Part shown: one piece after another, positions 10,720 through 20,817 of the stretch
Numbering within the stretch: the first letter of the stretch is position 1
Layout of the letters: the number at the start of each line of letters is the position of its first letter
Origin: Constrictibacter sp. MBR-5
GTDB taxonomy: Bacteria; Pseudomonadota; Alphaproteobacteria; JAJUGE01
DNA: 64,000 nucleotides
Assembly (NCBI RefSeq): GCF_040549485.1
Contig: NZ_JBEPTK010000006.1
Coordinates: 278,553-342,552 of the forward strand
Direction of reading: 5' to 3'
Program-made: the position numbers and the translations under genes
Notes under the pieces: generated by a model
Database searches by the model: none
Told to the model about the DNA's origin: nothing
What the model saw: only the letters and a program-made list of their open reading frames with translations

Positions 10720-11412
10720 TCAGTCTTCCAGATAGTAGTGGCGGATCGGCTTCATCTTCTCGTCGAGTTCGTAGACGAGCGGCACGCCGGTCGGGATCTC
10801 GACCTTCGGGATCTCCGCGTCGGACACCTCGTCCAGATACTTGACCAGGGCGCGCAGGCTGTTGCCGTGCGCCGCGATCAGCACGCGCTTGCCCTGGGCG
10901 ATCTGCGGCGCGATCTCGCCGACGAAATAGGGTTCGACCCGCGCGATCGTGTCCTTCAGGCTCTCCGCCAGCGGAATCGCCTTGGGCGGCAGCATGGCGT
11001 AGCGGCGGTCGGCGCCCGGCCAGCGCTCGTCGCCCGGCTCCAGCGCCGGCGGCGGCACGTCGAAGCTGCGCCGCCAGATGAAGACCTGCTCCTCGCTGTG
11101 CTTCTGTGCCGTCTCGGCCTTGTTCAGGCCCTGCAGCGCGCCGTAGTGTCGCTCGTTCAGGCGCCAGTCGCGCACCACCGGCAGCCACATCCGGTCCATT
11201 TCGTCCAGGATGGTCCAGAGCGTGCGGATCGCCCGCTTCAGCACCGAGGTGTAGCAGAGGTCGAAATCGAACCCGGCCTTCATCAGCGCGCGCGCGCCCT
11301 TGCGCGCCTCGGCGACGCCGGCCTCGGTGATGTCGACGTCCTTCCAGCCGGTGAAGCGGTTCTCCAGGTTCCACTGGGACTGCCCGTGCCGGACCAGAAC
11401 TAGCTTGGTCAT
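10720..11412 (-). CDS. gpmA: 2,3-bisphosphoglycerate-dependent phosphoglycerate mutase
   Basis: Glycolytic/gluconeogenic enzyme interconverting 3- and 2-phosphoglycerate. About 230 residues, the usual length. The phosphohistidine motif [10 protein letters not shown] is at the N terminus, NRFTGW and [13 protein letters not shown] are conserved, and the second active-site His is in [10 protein letters not shown]. The family N terminus TKLVLVRHG supports the ATG at 11412; an ATG 12 bases upstream is the alternative. The SDR gene follows immediately. Confidence 0.95.
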   Translation of the reverse strand: MTKLVLVRHGQSQWNLENRFTGWKDVDITEAGVAEARKGARALMKAGFDFDLCYTSVLKRAIRTLWTILDEMDRMWLPVVRDWRLNERHYGALQGLNKAETAQKHSEEQVFIWRRSFDVPPPALEPGDERWPGADRRYAMLPPKAIPLAESLKDTIARVEPYFVGEIAPQIAQGKRVLIAAHGNSLRALVKYLDEVSDAEIPKVEIPTGVPLVYELDEKMKPIRHYYLED

Positions 11413-11501
11413 CCTATCGTCCATGATCTTCGCTGCGACGGCCGACCATACCGGTTGCCGCGCCCGTGCGAAACATTGCGGTTGGGTCTGGCCGGAATCG
11501 A

Positions 11502-11530
11502 GAAGGCCGCCCGGATGTCGGGCGGCCTTC
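11502..11530 (-). terminator. Hairpin downstream of the lipoprotein gene
   Basis: Perfect 12-bp stem (GAAGGCCGCCCG with CGGGCGGCCTTC) and a 5-base loop, starting 33 bases after the lipoprotein stop codon. No strong T-run follows on either strand, so it may be a partial or Rho-assisted terminator. Confidence 0.5.
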
Positions 11531-11563
11531 GAACATCGCGACGCGGTTCGCCGCGCCGTCCGA

Positions 11564-11812
11564 TTACTTCCAGGCGGGCTTGCCGAGATTCACGTCGTCC
11601 TTGTCGGTGACGGCGCCCGCGACGGCACCCGCCGCGCCGCCGATGAGCGCACCGCCGACCAGGCTCCCGCCGGCCAAGCCGCCGACGAGCGCGCCGCCTG
11701 CCGCGCCCAGTCCGGCACCCGAAAGCGCGCGCTCACCCGAAGAGTTGCCGCAGGCGGCGAGAGACAACGCCAAAGCCGAGACGAGAACCGAAGTCTTGAG
11801 AAGGCGAGGCAT
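11564..11812 (-). CDS. Small glycine-zipper lipoprotein
   Basis: 82 residues. The signal sequence ends in the lipobox LAAC (Cys21), so the mature protein is lipid-anchored, most likely in the outer membrane. After a short polar stretch, residues 31-67 are a repeated Gly/Ala-rich segment ([18 protein letters not shown] and so on) that forms a glycine-zipper membrane hairpin, as in the SlyB/OsmB-like group. A charged tail [14 protein letters not shown] ends the protein. The role is unknown; relatives respond to envelope stress. It is a separate unit bounded by a hairpin downstream. Confidence 0.8.
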   Translation of the reverse strand: MPRLLKTSVLVSALALSLAACGNSSGERALSGAGLGAAGGALVGGLAGGSLVGGALIGGAAGAVAGAVTDKDDVNLGKPAWK

Positions 11813-12070
11813 CTATCATCTCCACAATCAATCCGCGCCCGGCTGCGTCCAACTGCTGCCGGCATGCCGCGTCAACGCCGCCTTCCTGCTGTTGTTCCGT
11901 CGCTGCGTATTTGCGGCCCGGATCGACCCTCCACCCCTCTGCCTGTCTGCGGCCGCCACGCCTGCCATCAATGAAGCGTGCCCAGAGCAGCGTCGATCTT
12001 TTCAGTCGGCCCGTAAGCCGTCATGGTCTCGGCAGGAACCGCGGACATCTCACGAAAGGATGCGCACGGC

Positions 12071-13444
12071 ATGTCGGACTTTCTCACCGGCCGGAGCAGC
12101 TCGGCCATTCCCCTGACGGTCGTGACGAGCGGCCAGTATGACGGGTGGCTCGAGGCGCAGCCGGCAGGGGTCCGGGCTTGGCTCGATGCCTCGGCATTCA
12201 AGGGCAAGCCGGGCTCGGTGGTGCGGATACCCGACGCGGAACGCGGCGTATCGCAGGTCGTCGTCGGCGTGGAGGACCCCGCGTCTCCCTGGAGCTACGG
12301 AGACCTGCCCGCGCGGCTCGAGAAGGGCACCTATCGCCTGGACCGGGATCTTTCGGCGCACGCTGCCACCCAGGCCACGATCGGCTGGGGCCTCGGAACC
12401 TATGCATTCGACCGCTACAAGCGGCGCGACAAGGCGTTCGCGACCCTGGTCTGGCCCGAACAGGCGGACCGCGACCATGCGCTTCGGACGATCGAAGCCG
12501 TCTTCCTCGCCCGCGACCTGATCAATACGCCCGCCAACGATCTCGGCCCCGCCGAACTGGAGGATGCCGCACGCGCGCTCGCCAAGAAGCACAAGGCGAA
12601 GTTCAACACCATCGTCGGCGACGACCTGCTGAAGCAGAACTACCCGACCATCCACATGGTCGGCCGCGGCAGCGTCCGGGCGCCCCGCCTGATCGACATC
12701 CGCTGGGGCAAGGCGGGCGCCCCGCGCGTGACCCTGGTCGGCAAGGGCGTCTGCTTCGACACCGGCGGCTACGACCTCAAGCCGTCGTCGGGCATGCTGA
12801 ACATGAAGAAGGACATGGGCGGTGCCGCGAACATCCTGGGGCTCGCGCACATGGTCATGGCGGCGAAGCTGCCGGTCCGGTTGCGGGTGCTGATCCCGGC
12901 GGTCGAGAACAGCGTGTCGGGCAACGCGATGCGGCCGCGCGACATCGTCAAGACGCGCAAGGGGCTGACCGTCGAGATCGGCAACACCGACGCCGAGGGC
13001 CGTCTCGTCCTGTGCGACGCGCTCGCCGACGCCGACGACGAGAAGCCGGATCTGGTCATCGACTGCGCCACCCTCACCGGCGCGGCCCGCGTGGCACTCG
13101 GCCAGGACCTGCCGGCCCTGTTCTGCAACGACGACGATTTCGCCGCCGGCCTCACCGCGCATGGCGGCAGCGAGGCCGACCCGATGTGGCGGCTGCCGCT
13201 GTGGGACGGCTACCGCAAGAACCTCGACAGCGACATCGCCGACATGAACAACGTCTCCGAAGGCGGCTTCGGCGGCGCGATCACCGCCGCCCTCTACCTC
13301 CAGGCCTTCGTCTCCAAGGAGACGAAATGGGCGCACGTCGACATGTTCGCCTGGAACCAGGGCAACCGCCCCGGCCGGCCGAAGGGCGGCGAGGCCCAGT
13401 TCATCCGCGCCGCCTTCGGCTATCTGCGCGAACGGTATGCATGA
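12071..13444 (+). CDS. Leucyl aminopeptidase family protein (M17)
   Basis: Cytosolic two-zinc exopeptidase removing N-terminal residues from peptides. 457 residues: an N-terminal regulatory domain, then the catalytic domain with the metal/substrate motif KGVCFDTGGYDLKPSSGM and the signature NTDAEGRLVLCDAL. TLTGAARVALG and the C-terminal MFAWNQG...GGEAQFIRA also match. The start at 12071 is preceded by GAAAGGA; the reading frame stays open 48 bases upstream. About 260 bases before it hold no gene I can support. Confidence 0.92.
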   Translation: MSDFLTGRSSSAIPLTVVTSGQYDGWLEAQPAGVRAWLDASAFKGKPGSVVRIPDAERGVSQVVVGVEDPASPWSYGDLPARLEKGTYRLDRDLSAHAATQATIGWGLGTYAFDRYKRRDKAFATLVWPEQADRDHALRTIEAVFLARDLINTPANDLGPAELEDAARALAKKHKAKFNTIVGDDLLKQNYPTIHMVGRGSVRAPRLIDIRWGKAGAPRVTLVGKGVCFDTGGYDLKPSSGMLNMKKDMGGAANILGLAHMVMAAKLPVRLRVLIPAVENSVSGNAMRPRDIVKTRKGLTVEIGNTDAEGRLVLCDALADADDEKPDLVIDCATLTGAARVALGQDLPALFCNDDDFAAGLTAHGGSEADPMWRLPLWDGYRKNLDSDIADMNNVSEGGFGGAITAALYLQAFVSKETKWAHVDMFAWNQGNRPGRPKGGEAQFIRAAFGYLRERYA

Positions 13445-13447
13445 GAC

Positions 13448-13478
13448 GGCGGCGCGCGCGCCACAGCGCGCGTCCGCC
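13448..13478 (+). terminator. Terminator of the aminopeptidase gene
   Basis: GGCGG-CGCGCGC (48-59) pairs with GCGCGCG-T-CCGCC (66-78) around a 6-base loop with one bulged T, beginning three bases past the stop codon and followed by TAAATAAT. Confidence 0.5.
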
Positions 13479-13601
13479 TAAATAATCGGCAGTTCCGCCC
13501 GCGCATAAGCCCACACCTCGCCCGCTCCGGCCCGTAGACGGGCTGGCATGCCGCTTGCGGTAATCCTCCGGCAAAGAAGGCCGGAACGGGAGACTGGCGG
13601 A

Positions 13602-14459
13602 ATGATGCGGAACGTGCGGACGAAGACGGCGCGGGCGGCGGTCGCCGCCGCGGTCCTGGTGCTCGCGGCGGGCGGCGCCCAGGCGCAGGAGAAGTTCAGG
13701 GTCGCGGCCGACGTGGGCTACGCGCCGCATGTCATGGCGAAGCCGACGGGCGGCGTCGAAGGCATGAACATCGACATCGGCGAGGCCATCGCCAAGAAGA
13801 TGGGCATGCAGCTGGAGGTGATCGACCAGCAATGGTCCGGCATCTTCGCCGGCCTCAACGCCAAGAAGTACGACATGATCGTCGCCCCGACGACCATCAC
13901 CGAGGAGCGCGCCAAGTCGATGCTCTTCACCGAGGGCTACTTCGAGAGCGAATACCAGTTCGTCATCAAGAAGGGCGCACCGCAGGTCACCTCGCTGGAC
14001 GACCTGAAGGGCAAGGTCCTGTCGGTCAACAAGGGCAACCTCTACGACAAGTGGGCGACCGAGCGTGAGCCGCAGTACGGCTGGACGGTCATGCGCTTCG
14101 ACAAGAATGCCGACGCCATCGCAGCGGTCATCGCCGGGCGCGCCACCGCCAACATGGCGGGCTCCACGGTCGGCGGCTGGGCCGCGAAGCAGAACCCGAT
14201 GATCGTTCCGTCGACCCTGATCATCTCCACCGGCCTGGTGTTCGGCATGGCCTTCCGGCTGGACGACGTCGCGCTGCGCAACAAGGTCGAGACGATCATG
14301 GAGTGCCTGAAGAAGGACGGCACCATCGCCGCCGCCTTCGAGAAGTGGACGGGTCAGAAGCCCGGCCCCGACGCCGTGGTCCACACGATCGACCCGGGCT
14401 TCGGTGCGAAGGGCTTCAACGGCTACGACCCGACCCCGCACGAGGTGAAGTGCGGCTGA
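13602..14459 (+). CDS. Polar amino-acid ABC transporter, periplasmic binding protein
   Basis: 285 residues. A signal peptide of about 28 residues ends AQAQ-E, then a family 3 solute-binding fold: VAADVGYAPHVM, GMNIDIGEAIAKKMG, WSGIFAGLNAKKYDMIVAPTTITEERAKSM, LKGKVLSVNKGN. First gene of a four-gene importer with the ATPase and two permeases downstream. The start is the first of two consecutive ATG codons after GGGAG. Family members bind amino acids or opines; the ligand cannot be read from the sequence. Confidence 0.92.
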   Translation: MMRNVRTKTARAAVAAAVLVLAAGGAQAQEKFRVAADVGYAPHVMAKPTGGVEGMNIDIGEAIAKKMGMQLEVIDQQWSGIFAGLNAKKYDMIVAPTTITEERAKSMLFTEGYFESEYQFVIKKGAPQVTSLDDLKGKVLSVNKGNLYDKWATEREPQYGWTVMRFDKNADAIAAVIAGRATANMAGSTVGGWAAKQNPMIVPSTLIISTGLVFGMAFRLDDVALRNKVETIMECLKKDGTIAAAFEKWTGQKPGPDAVVHTIDPGFGAKGFNGYDPTPHEVKCG

Positions 14460-14479
14460 TCCGGCCGTAGCGCGTCACC

Positions 14480-14498
14480 GGGGCGGCACCGCCGCCCC
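14480..14498 (+). terminator. Attenuator hairpin inside the ABC operon
   Basis: GGGGCGG (14480-14486) pairs with CCGCCCC (14492-14498) over a 5-base loop, in the 115-base gap between binding-protein and ATPase genes. Such hairpins commonly keep the binding protein in excess over the permease genes. No T-run follows, so read-through is expected. Confidence 0.4.
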
Positions 14499-14574
14499 TC
14501 CCTCCCCGGGGCGGCCGGCGGCCCCCCCTTCCCTTCCATCGCAGTGGACGGCTGGTGCCGAGCCGGCCGATCGG

Positions 14575-15330
<756 letters not shown>

Positions 15331-15348
15331 GGCGCGGAGCGCCGCCCG

Positions 15349-16020
15349 ATGGAACAGTTCGCGCACAACTTCTTCAACGTTCCGATCATGCTCCAGTATC
15401 TCCCGGAGATGCTGAAGGGCCTGGTCGTCACCCTCGAACTGGCGGCTCTGGTCGTGCTCACCGGCCTGTCGACCGGGCTACTGCTCGCCCTGGGCCGCTC
15501 GTTCCAGTTCAAGCCGGCGAATTTCCTGATCGTCGTGCTGGTCGACATCTGCCGGGCCCTGCCGCCGCTGGTGCTGATCATCCTGGTCTACTTCGCCCTG
15601 CCCTTCGTCGGCGTGCAGATGTCCGGCTTCGCCGCGGCTTGGCTGGTCCTGTCGCTGGTGCTCGCCTCCTTCTCGGAGGAGATCTTCTGGGCGGGCATCA
15701 CCTCGGTGCAGAGGGGCCAGTGGGAGGCTTCGCGCTCGACCGGCCTCTCCTTCGTCCAGACGCTGGGCTACGTCGTCCTGCCGCAGGCGTTCAAGCTGAC
15801 GATCCCGCCGCTGACCAACCGGACCATCGCGGTCACCAAGAACACCGCGCTCGCCTCGGTGGTCGCCGTCGACGAACTGCTGACCCAGGCGGGAACCGCG
15901 CAGGCCTATTCGGCCAACACCTCGCCGCTCACCGTCGCCGCGATCGGCTACCTGCTGATCTTCTTCCCCCTGGTGGTGCTCAGCCGCTGGGTCGAAAGCC
16001 GCTACGGCTGGAAGCGCTGA
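15349..16020 (+). CDS. Amino-acid ABC transporter permease 1
   Basis: 223-residue inner-membrane subunit of the HisM/GlnP type. Hydrophobic helices near 24-46, 58-80, 85-107 and 190-212 surround the ATPase-docking EAA loop, seen as EASRSTGLSFVQTLGYVVLPQAF. Fourth-position spacing to the second permease is nine bases, and the two are clear paralogs of equal length, so they should form the heterodimeric channel. Confidence 0.93.
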   Translation: MEQFAHNFFNVPIMLQYLPEMLKGLVVTLELAALVVLTGLSTGLLLALGRSFQFKPANFLIVVLVDICRALPPLVLIILVYFALPFVGVQMSGFAAAWLVLSLVLASFSEEIFWAGITSVQRGQWEASRSTGLSFVQTLGYVVLPQAFKLTIPPLTNRTIAVTKNTALASVVAVDELLTQAGTAQAYSANTSPLTVAAIGYLLIFFPLVVLSRWVESRYGWKR

Positions 16021-16029
16021 GGCCGCCCG

Positions 16030-16701
<672 letters not shown>

Positions 16702-16823
16702 CTTCGGTTGCACCGCCGACTTGGCAGGACCATTTCCCTAGATCGGCGCAGCGTCGCCGACCGCTGACGGACATGGTGGAGATCGACATCGACGAGTGAG
16801 GCGGCGCGCCGCCCACTGCGCCG

Positions 16824-16908
16824 CCACCCCCACAAAAACCCATGAAAACCTATCCGCCGCACACCCGGCTGCGCGCACCACCCCCATAAAACCCTACGAA
16901 AACCTATC
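16824..16908 (-). repeat. Two G-tract repeats after hyuB
   Basis: Two 31-base units (16824-16854 and 16878-16908) spaced 54 bases apart start to start. Each reads on the minus strand GATAGGTTTTC, then GGGTTTT, then GGGGGTGG, with a few differences between copies. They lie just past the hyuB stop codon, so a hyuB transcript would carry two four-tract G-rich segments. Function unknown. Confidence 0.6.
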
Positions 16909-16916
16909 GCGGCGAC

Positions 16917-18611
16917 TCAGCCCACGCCGTAGTCGCGCAGGGCGGCCTCGGCGGTCACGTAGCCGTCGGCGACGTCCTCGCGCACCAGCGCCGGGTCGCG
17001 CTCGGCGTGCGGGCCGTAGCCGCCGGAACCGGGCACGTCGAAGATGACGCGCGAGCCGGCGGGCGCGGTGAAGGCGCCCTTGCTCAGCGGGCGCCGGCTG
17101 GTGCCGTCGGGATGCTCGACCGTCAGCCGGGCCGGCGATCCGGCCGAACCACCGACGAGACCGAAGGGCGCCGAGACGGTGCGTTCGCAGCAGATCGCGG
17201 CGCGCGAATCGTGGTCGAGCACGCGCCAGACGCGGCGCACGCCGCAGCCGCCGCGCCAGCGGCCGGCACCGCCGGAGTCGGGCAGGATCGAATATTCCTC
17301 GACCCTGACCGGGAAGCTCATCTCGAGCACCTCGATCGGCGTGTTCATCGTGTTGGAGATCGTGCTGGCGACCGCGTTGATGCCGTCCTTGCCCGGCCGC
17401 GCGCCGAAGCCGCCCTTGATGGTCTCGTAGCTGACATAGCGCTCGCCGCTGCGCGGATCGGTGCCGCCCAGCGTCAGCACGGCGGAGGTGCCCTGGCTGC
17501 AGGCCATCACGTTGTCCGGAGCGAAGGCGACGCAGGCGCCGAACATCATGTCGGCGATCCGGTGCGACATCTCGTGGTTGGCGTAGACCACGGGCGACGG
17601 CGACTGGGCGTGGACCACCGAGCCGGGCTCCGCGACCACTTCGACCGGCCGCCAGCAGCCGGAGTTCGGCGGGATCAGGCTGTTGGGGTCGGCGATCATC
17701 TTCAGCGCGCAGAAGACGCCGGACGCCGTGACGGTCAGCGGCGCGTTGATCGGCCCGGCCACCGCGGGGTCGGTGCCGGTGAAGTCGACCCGCAGCCGGT
17801 CGCCGGACTTCACGACGTGCATACGGATGGTGAAGGTGCGGTCCTCGGTCTCGCCCGGCTCCAGGATGCCATCGCCGTCGCAGACGTCCTCGAAACGGCC
17901 CTCTCCGTCCGGCAGCCGGGAGAGCGCGTCGCGCATCAGCCGCTCGGAATAGTCGAGCACCTCGTCCATGATCCGGGTCAGGGTCGCCGCGCCGTAGCGG
18001 GTGGCGAGTTCGCCCATCCGGATCGTGGCGCGCCGGCAGGCGGCCATCTGGGCGCGCAGGTCGCCTCGGCGCTCCTCGGGCGTGCGGACGTTGGCGAAGA
18101 TAATCGCCTCGATGTCGCGCAGCATCTCGCCGTTGACGGCGAGCCGCACCGGCGGCAGGCGCAGCCCCTCGCCGTAGATCTCGGTGACGGCGCCGTAGCT
18201 GCCGGGCGTCGCACTGCCGATATCCGGCCAGTGCGCACGCACGCAGGCGAAGCCCAGCAGGACGTCCTCGTGGAAGGCGGGTGCGACGACGTTCACGTCC
18301 GGCAGGTGCGAGCCGCCGAAATAGGGATCGTTGTGGACGAACATGTCGCCCGGCGCGAAGGCGTCGAACGACTTCACCACCGCCCGCACCGCGTCCGGCA
18401 TCGAGCCCAGGTGGATCGGCAGGTCCGGCCCCTGCGCCACCATCTGGCCTGTGGCGTCGAACACGCCGCAGGAATAGTCGCCCGCCACCTTCAGGATCGG
18501 CGAATAGGCCGTCTTGGCGAGGACGACCTTCATCTCCTCGGCGGCGGCGTAGAGCGCGTTCTTGACGACTTCGAAGGTGACCGGGTCAGTGCGGTCCGTG
18601 GCGTCGCTCAT
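16917..18611 (-). CDS. hyuB: Hydantoinase B / 5-oxoprolinase beta-type subunit
   Basis: 564 residues with the HyuB family signatures: TDPVTFEVVKNAL at the N terminus, KTAYSPILKVAGDYSCGVFD, HNDPYFGGSHLPDVNV, and the C-terminal GGFGARPGKDGINAVA and DVPGSGGYG. With HyuA it carries out ATP-dependent ring opening of hydantoin-like or 5-oxoproline-like substrates. The ATG at 18611 has GAGGGGAG six bases upstream; an ATG at 18632 that overlaps the hyuA stop is the alternative. The gene lies directly after hyuA. Confidence 0.92.
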   Translation of the reverse strand: MSDATDRTDPVTFEVVKNALYAAAEEMKVVLAKTAYSPILKVAGDYSCGVFDATGQMVAQGPDLPIHLGSMPDAVRAVVKSFDAFAPGDMFVHNDPYFGGSHLPDVNVVAPAFHEDVLLGFACVRAHWPDIGSATPGSYGAVTEIYGEGLRLPPVRLAVNGEMLRDIEAIIFANVRTPEERRGDLRAQMAACRRATIRMGELATRYGAATLTRIMDEVLDYSERLMRDALSRLPDGEGRFEDVCDGDGILEPGETEDRTFTIRMHVVKSGDRLRVDFTGTDPAVAGPINAPLTVTASGVFCALKMIADPNSLIPPNSGCWRPVEVVAEPGSVVHAQSPSPVVYANHEMSHRIADMMFGACVAFAPDNVMACSQGTSAVLTLGGTDPRSGERYVSYETIKGGFGARPGKDGINAVASTISNTMNTPIEVLEMSFPVRVEEYSILPDSGGAGRWRGGCGVRRVWRVLDHDSRAAICCERTVSAPFGLVGGSAGSPARLTVEHPDGTSRRPLSKGAFTAPAGSRVIFDVPGSGGYGPHAERDPALVREDVADGYVTAEAALRDYGVG

Positions 18612-18628
18612 CGGCTTGCTCCCCTCGC

Positions 18629-20710
18629 TCATGCCGCCCGCCGGCGCATCACGATGAACCCGTCCCCGTCGATCTCGGTCCGCCAGCCGGGCGGGACGAC
18701 CAGGGTCGCGTCGACCGACTCGACGATCGCCGGCCCGTTCAGCACGTCGCCGGGGACGAGCCCGTCGCGCCAGCGCACCGGGCAGTCGACGAACCCCGTC
18801 TCGCGGAACCAGACGCTCCGCGTCCGGTCGCGTGCCCGGTCGGGCGCCTCGGGCAGATGGCGCAAGCGCAGCCGCTCCAGCGTGCCGACGGCGCTGAGCC
18901 GCAGGTTGACCAGTTGCACCCGCTCGGTCGGATTGCTGTGGCCGTAGGTCTCGCGGTGGCGTGTGTGGAAGTCGGCGGCCAGCGCGTCGAGCGCCGCCCG
19001 GTCGATGGTTCCGTCGCGCATCGGCACTGTCAGTTCGTAGGCCTGCCGCCCGTAGCGCACGTCCGCCGAGCGGACCAGCGCCCCGCGCTCCGCGCCGAAC
19101 CCTGCCGTGGTCAGCATGGCGGTGCCGGCCGCTTCCATCTCGGCCATGACCCCGGCGATCCGTGCCGGGTCGACGGTGTCGAGCGGGGCGTAGAGCGTGC
19201 GGACATAGTCGCGGCGCAGGTCCGTCGCGACCAGGCCGAGCGCCGAGAAGACGCCGGGCACCGGCGGCACGATGACCTCAGGTATGCCGAGTTCCTCGGC
19301 GAGACGCGCGGCGTGCACGGGCCCCGCCCCGCCGAAGGCGACCAGTGCGCAGCCGCGCGGATCGTGGCCGCGCTCGATCGAGACGATGCGCAGGGCGGCG
19401 GCCATGTTGGCGTTGACGATCTCGATCACGCCCGCCGCCGCCTCGGCCGTGGTCATCCCGAGCGGCGCGCCGACCTTCTCGCCCAGGGCGCGCTCCGCCG
19501 CCGCCGCGTCGATCGGCAGGTCGCCGCCGAGCAGCGCCTCCCGATCGAGATAGCCCAGCACGACGTTGGCGTCGCTGACGGTGGGCTCGGTGCCGCCGCG
19601 GCCGTAGCAGACCGGGCCGGGCTCCGCCCCGGCGCTCTGCGGACCGACCTTCAGCGCGCCGCCGGCGTCGACCCAGGCGATGCTGCCGCCGCCGGCGCTG
19701 ACCTCGGCGAGGTCGATGACGGGCACGCGGATCGGGTGTCCGGTGCCGTGCAGCCAGCGGTTGACGTTGCCGTGGCCGCCGACCTCGTACTCCGGTGTCA
19801 CCGCGACCTCGCCGCCGGCGATCAGGCTGGCCTTCGCGGTCGTGCCGCCCATGTCGAACGAGATCAGGTCGGGCCGGCCGAGCTGCCGGCCGATCAGCGC
19901 GGCGGCGACGACGCCGGCCGCCGGGCCGGACTCGACGGCCATCGCCGGCATGCGCAGCGCCTCCGCCGTCTCGAACACGCCGCCGCTGGACCCCATGACG
20001 TAGAACGGCGGCAGGCCGAGCGCCCCCAGCGCCGCCTCCAGCCGCTCCAGATAGGAGCGCAGGATCGGCGCCACATAGGCGCAGACCGCCGTCGTGCTGG
20101 TCCGCTCGAACTCGCGGATCTCGGGCAGCACCTCGCTCGACAGGTAGACGGGGATGTCTGGCAGCAGGGCCCGCAGCCGCTCGCCCACGCGCCGTTCGTG
20201 GGCATCGTTGAGAAACGAGAAGAGCAGGCACACGGCGACGGCCTGTACGTCCGCGGCGCGGATCTCTGCGGCGATCGCCTCCAGCCCGCTCTCGTCGAGC
20301 GGCTCGACCACTTCGCCCGCCGCGCCGATGCGCTCGGCGACCTCGAACCGCAGGCGCCGCGGCACCAGCACCGACGGCGGGTCCTGGAACAGGTCGTAGA
20401 GGTCGGCCCGCGCCGAGCGCCGCAGCTCCAGCACGTCGCGGAAGCCGCGCGTCGCGATCAGCGCCGTCCGGCCGCCCTTGTTCTCGAGCAGGGCGTTGGT
20501 CACCACCGTGGTCGCATGGGCGACGAGGCTCACGGCACTCGGTGCGACCCCCTCCCGCGTGATGGCGGCCTGCACGCCTTCCACCACCGCCCGGGAGAAG
20601 TCCCGGGGTGTCGTCAGCACCTTGGCGAGACGGATCCGCCCGTCGGCCTCGTTCACCAGTGCGACGTCCGTGAACGTGCCGCCGATATCGACCCCGATCC
20701 GCCAACCCAT
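18629..20710 (-). CDS. hyuA: Hydantoinase A / 5-oxoprolinase alpha-type subunit
   Basis: 693 residues beginning with the family's N terminus WRIGVDIGGTFTDVAL, an actin/hexokinase-like ATP-binding motif. SFDMGGTTAKASLI and the central ALVAFGGAGPVHA block follow. It supplies the ATPase half of an ATP-dependent amidohydrolase. Starting upstream of 20710 would add a segment not seen in relatives. Its stop is within a few bases of the hyuB start, so the pair is co-translated. Substrate (hydantoin, N-methylhydantoin, oxoproline or acetone-type) is not decided. Confidence 0.93.
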   Translation of the reverse strand: MGWRIGVDIGGTFTDVALVNEADGRIRLAKVLTTPRDFSRAVVEGVQAAITREGVAPSAVSLVAHATTVVTNALLENKGGRTALIATRGFRDVLELRRSARADLYDLFQDPPSVLVPRRLRFEVAERIGAAGEVVEPLDESGLEAIAAEIRAADVQAVAVCLLFSFLNDAHERRVGERLRALLPDIPVYLSSEVLPEIREFERTSTTAVCAYVAPILRSYLERLEAALGALGLPPFYVMGSSGGVFETAEALRMPAMAVESGPAAGVVAAALIGRQLGRPDLISFDMGGTTAKASLIAGGEVAVTPEYEVGGHGNVNRWLHGTGHPIRVPVIDLAEVSAGGGSIAWVDAGGALKVGPQSAGAEPGPVCYGRGGTEPTVSDANVVLGYLDREALLGGDLPIDAAAAERALGEKVGAPLGMTTAEAAAGVIEIVNANMAAALRIVSIERGHDPRGCALVAFGGAGPVHAARLAEELGIPEVIVPPVPGVFSALGLVATDLRRDYVRTLYAPLDTVDPARIAGVMAEMEAAGTAMLTTAGFGAERGALVRSADVRYGRQAYELTVPMRDGTIDRAALDALAADFHTRHRETYGHSNPTERVQLVNLRLSAVGTLERLRLRHLPEAPDRARDRTRSVWFRETGFVDCPVRWRDGLVPGDVLNGPAIVESVDATLVVPPGWRTEIDGDGFIVMRRRAA

Positions 20711-20753
20711 GCCGCAGCCCCCGTCCGGTTCGGCGTCCAGTCTGGGCAAGCCT

Positions 20754-20793
20754 GCGCAAAAACGAAAGGGGAGCGGTGACACCGCCCCCCTTT
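20754..20793 (-). terminator. Intrinsic terminator of the first TAXI gene
   Basis: A 13-bp stem with one mismatch (20765-20777 with 20781-20793) and a 3-base loop, followed on the minus strand by CGTTTTTGC. It begins 25 bases after the stop at 20818 and separates this gene from hyuA. Confidence 0.8.
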
Positions 20794-20817
20794 CCGGCCG
20801 CTACGGCCTTGGGAGGG

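Noticed and set aside
16772..16798. Eight-codon peptide after the ABC permease
   Set aside because: Too short and without a ribosome site.
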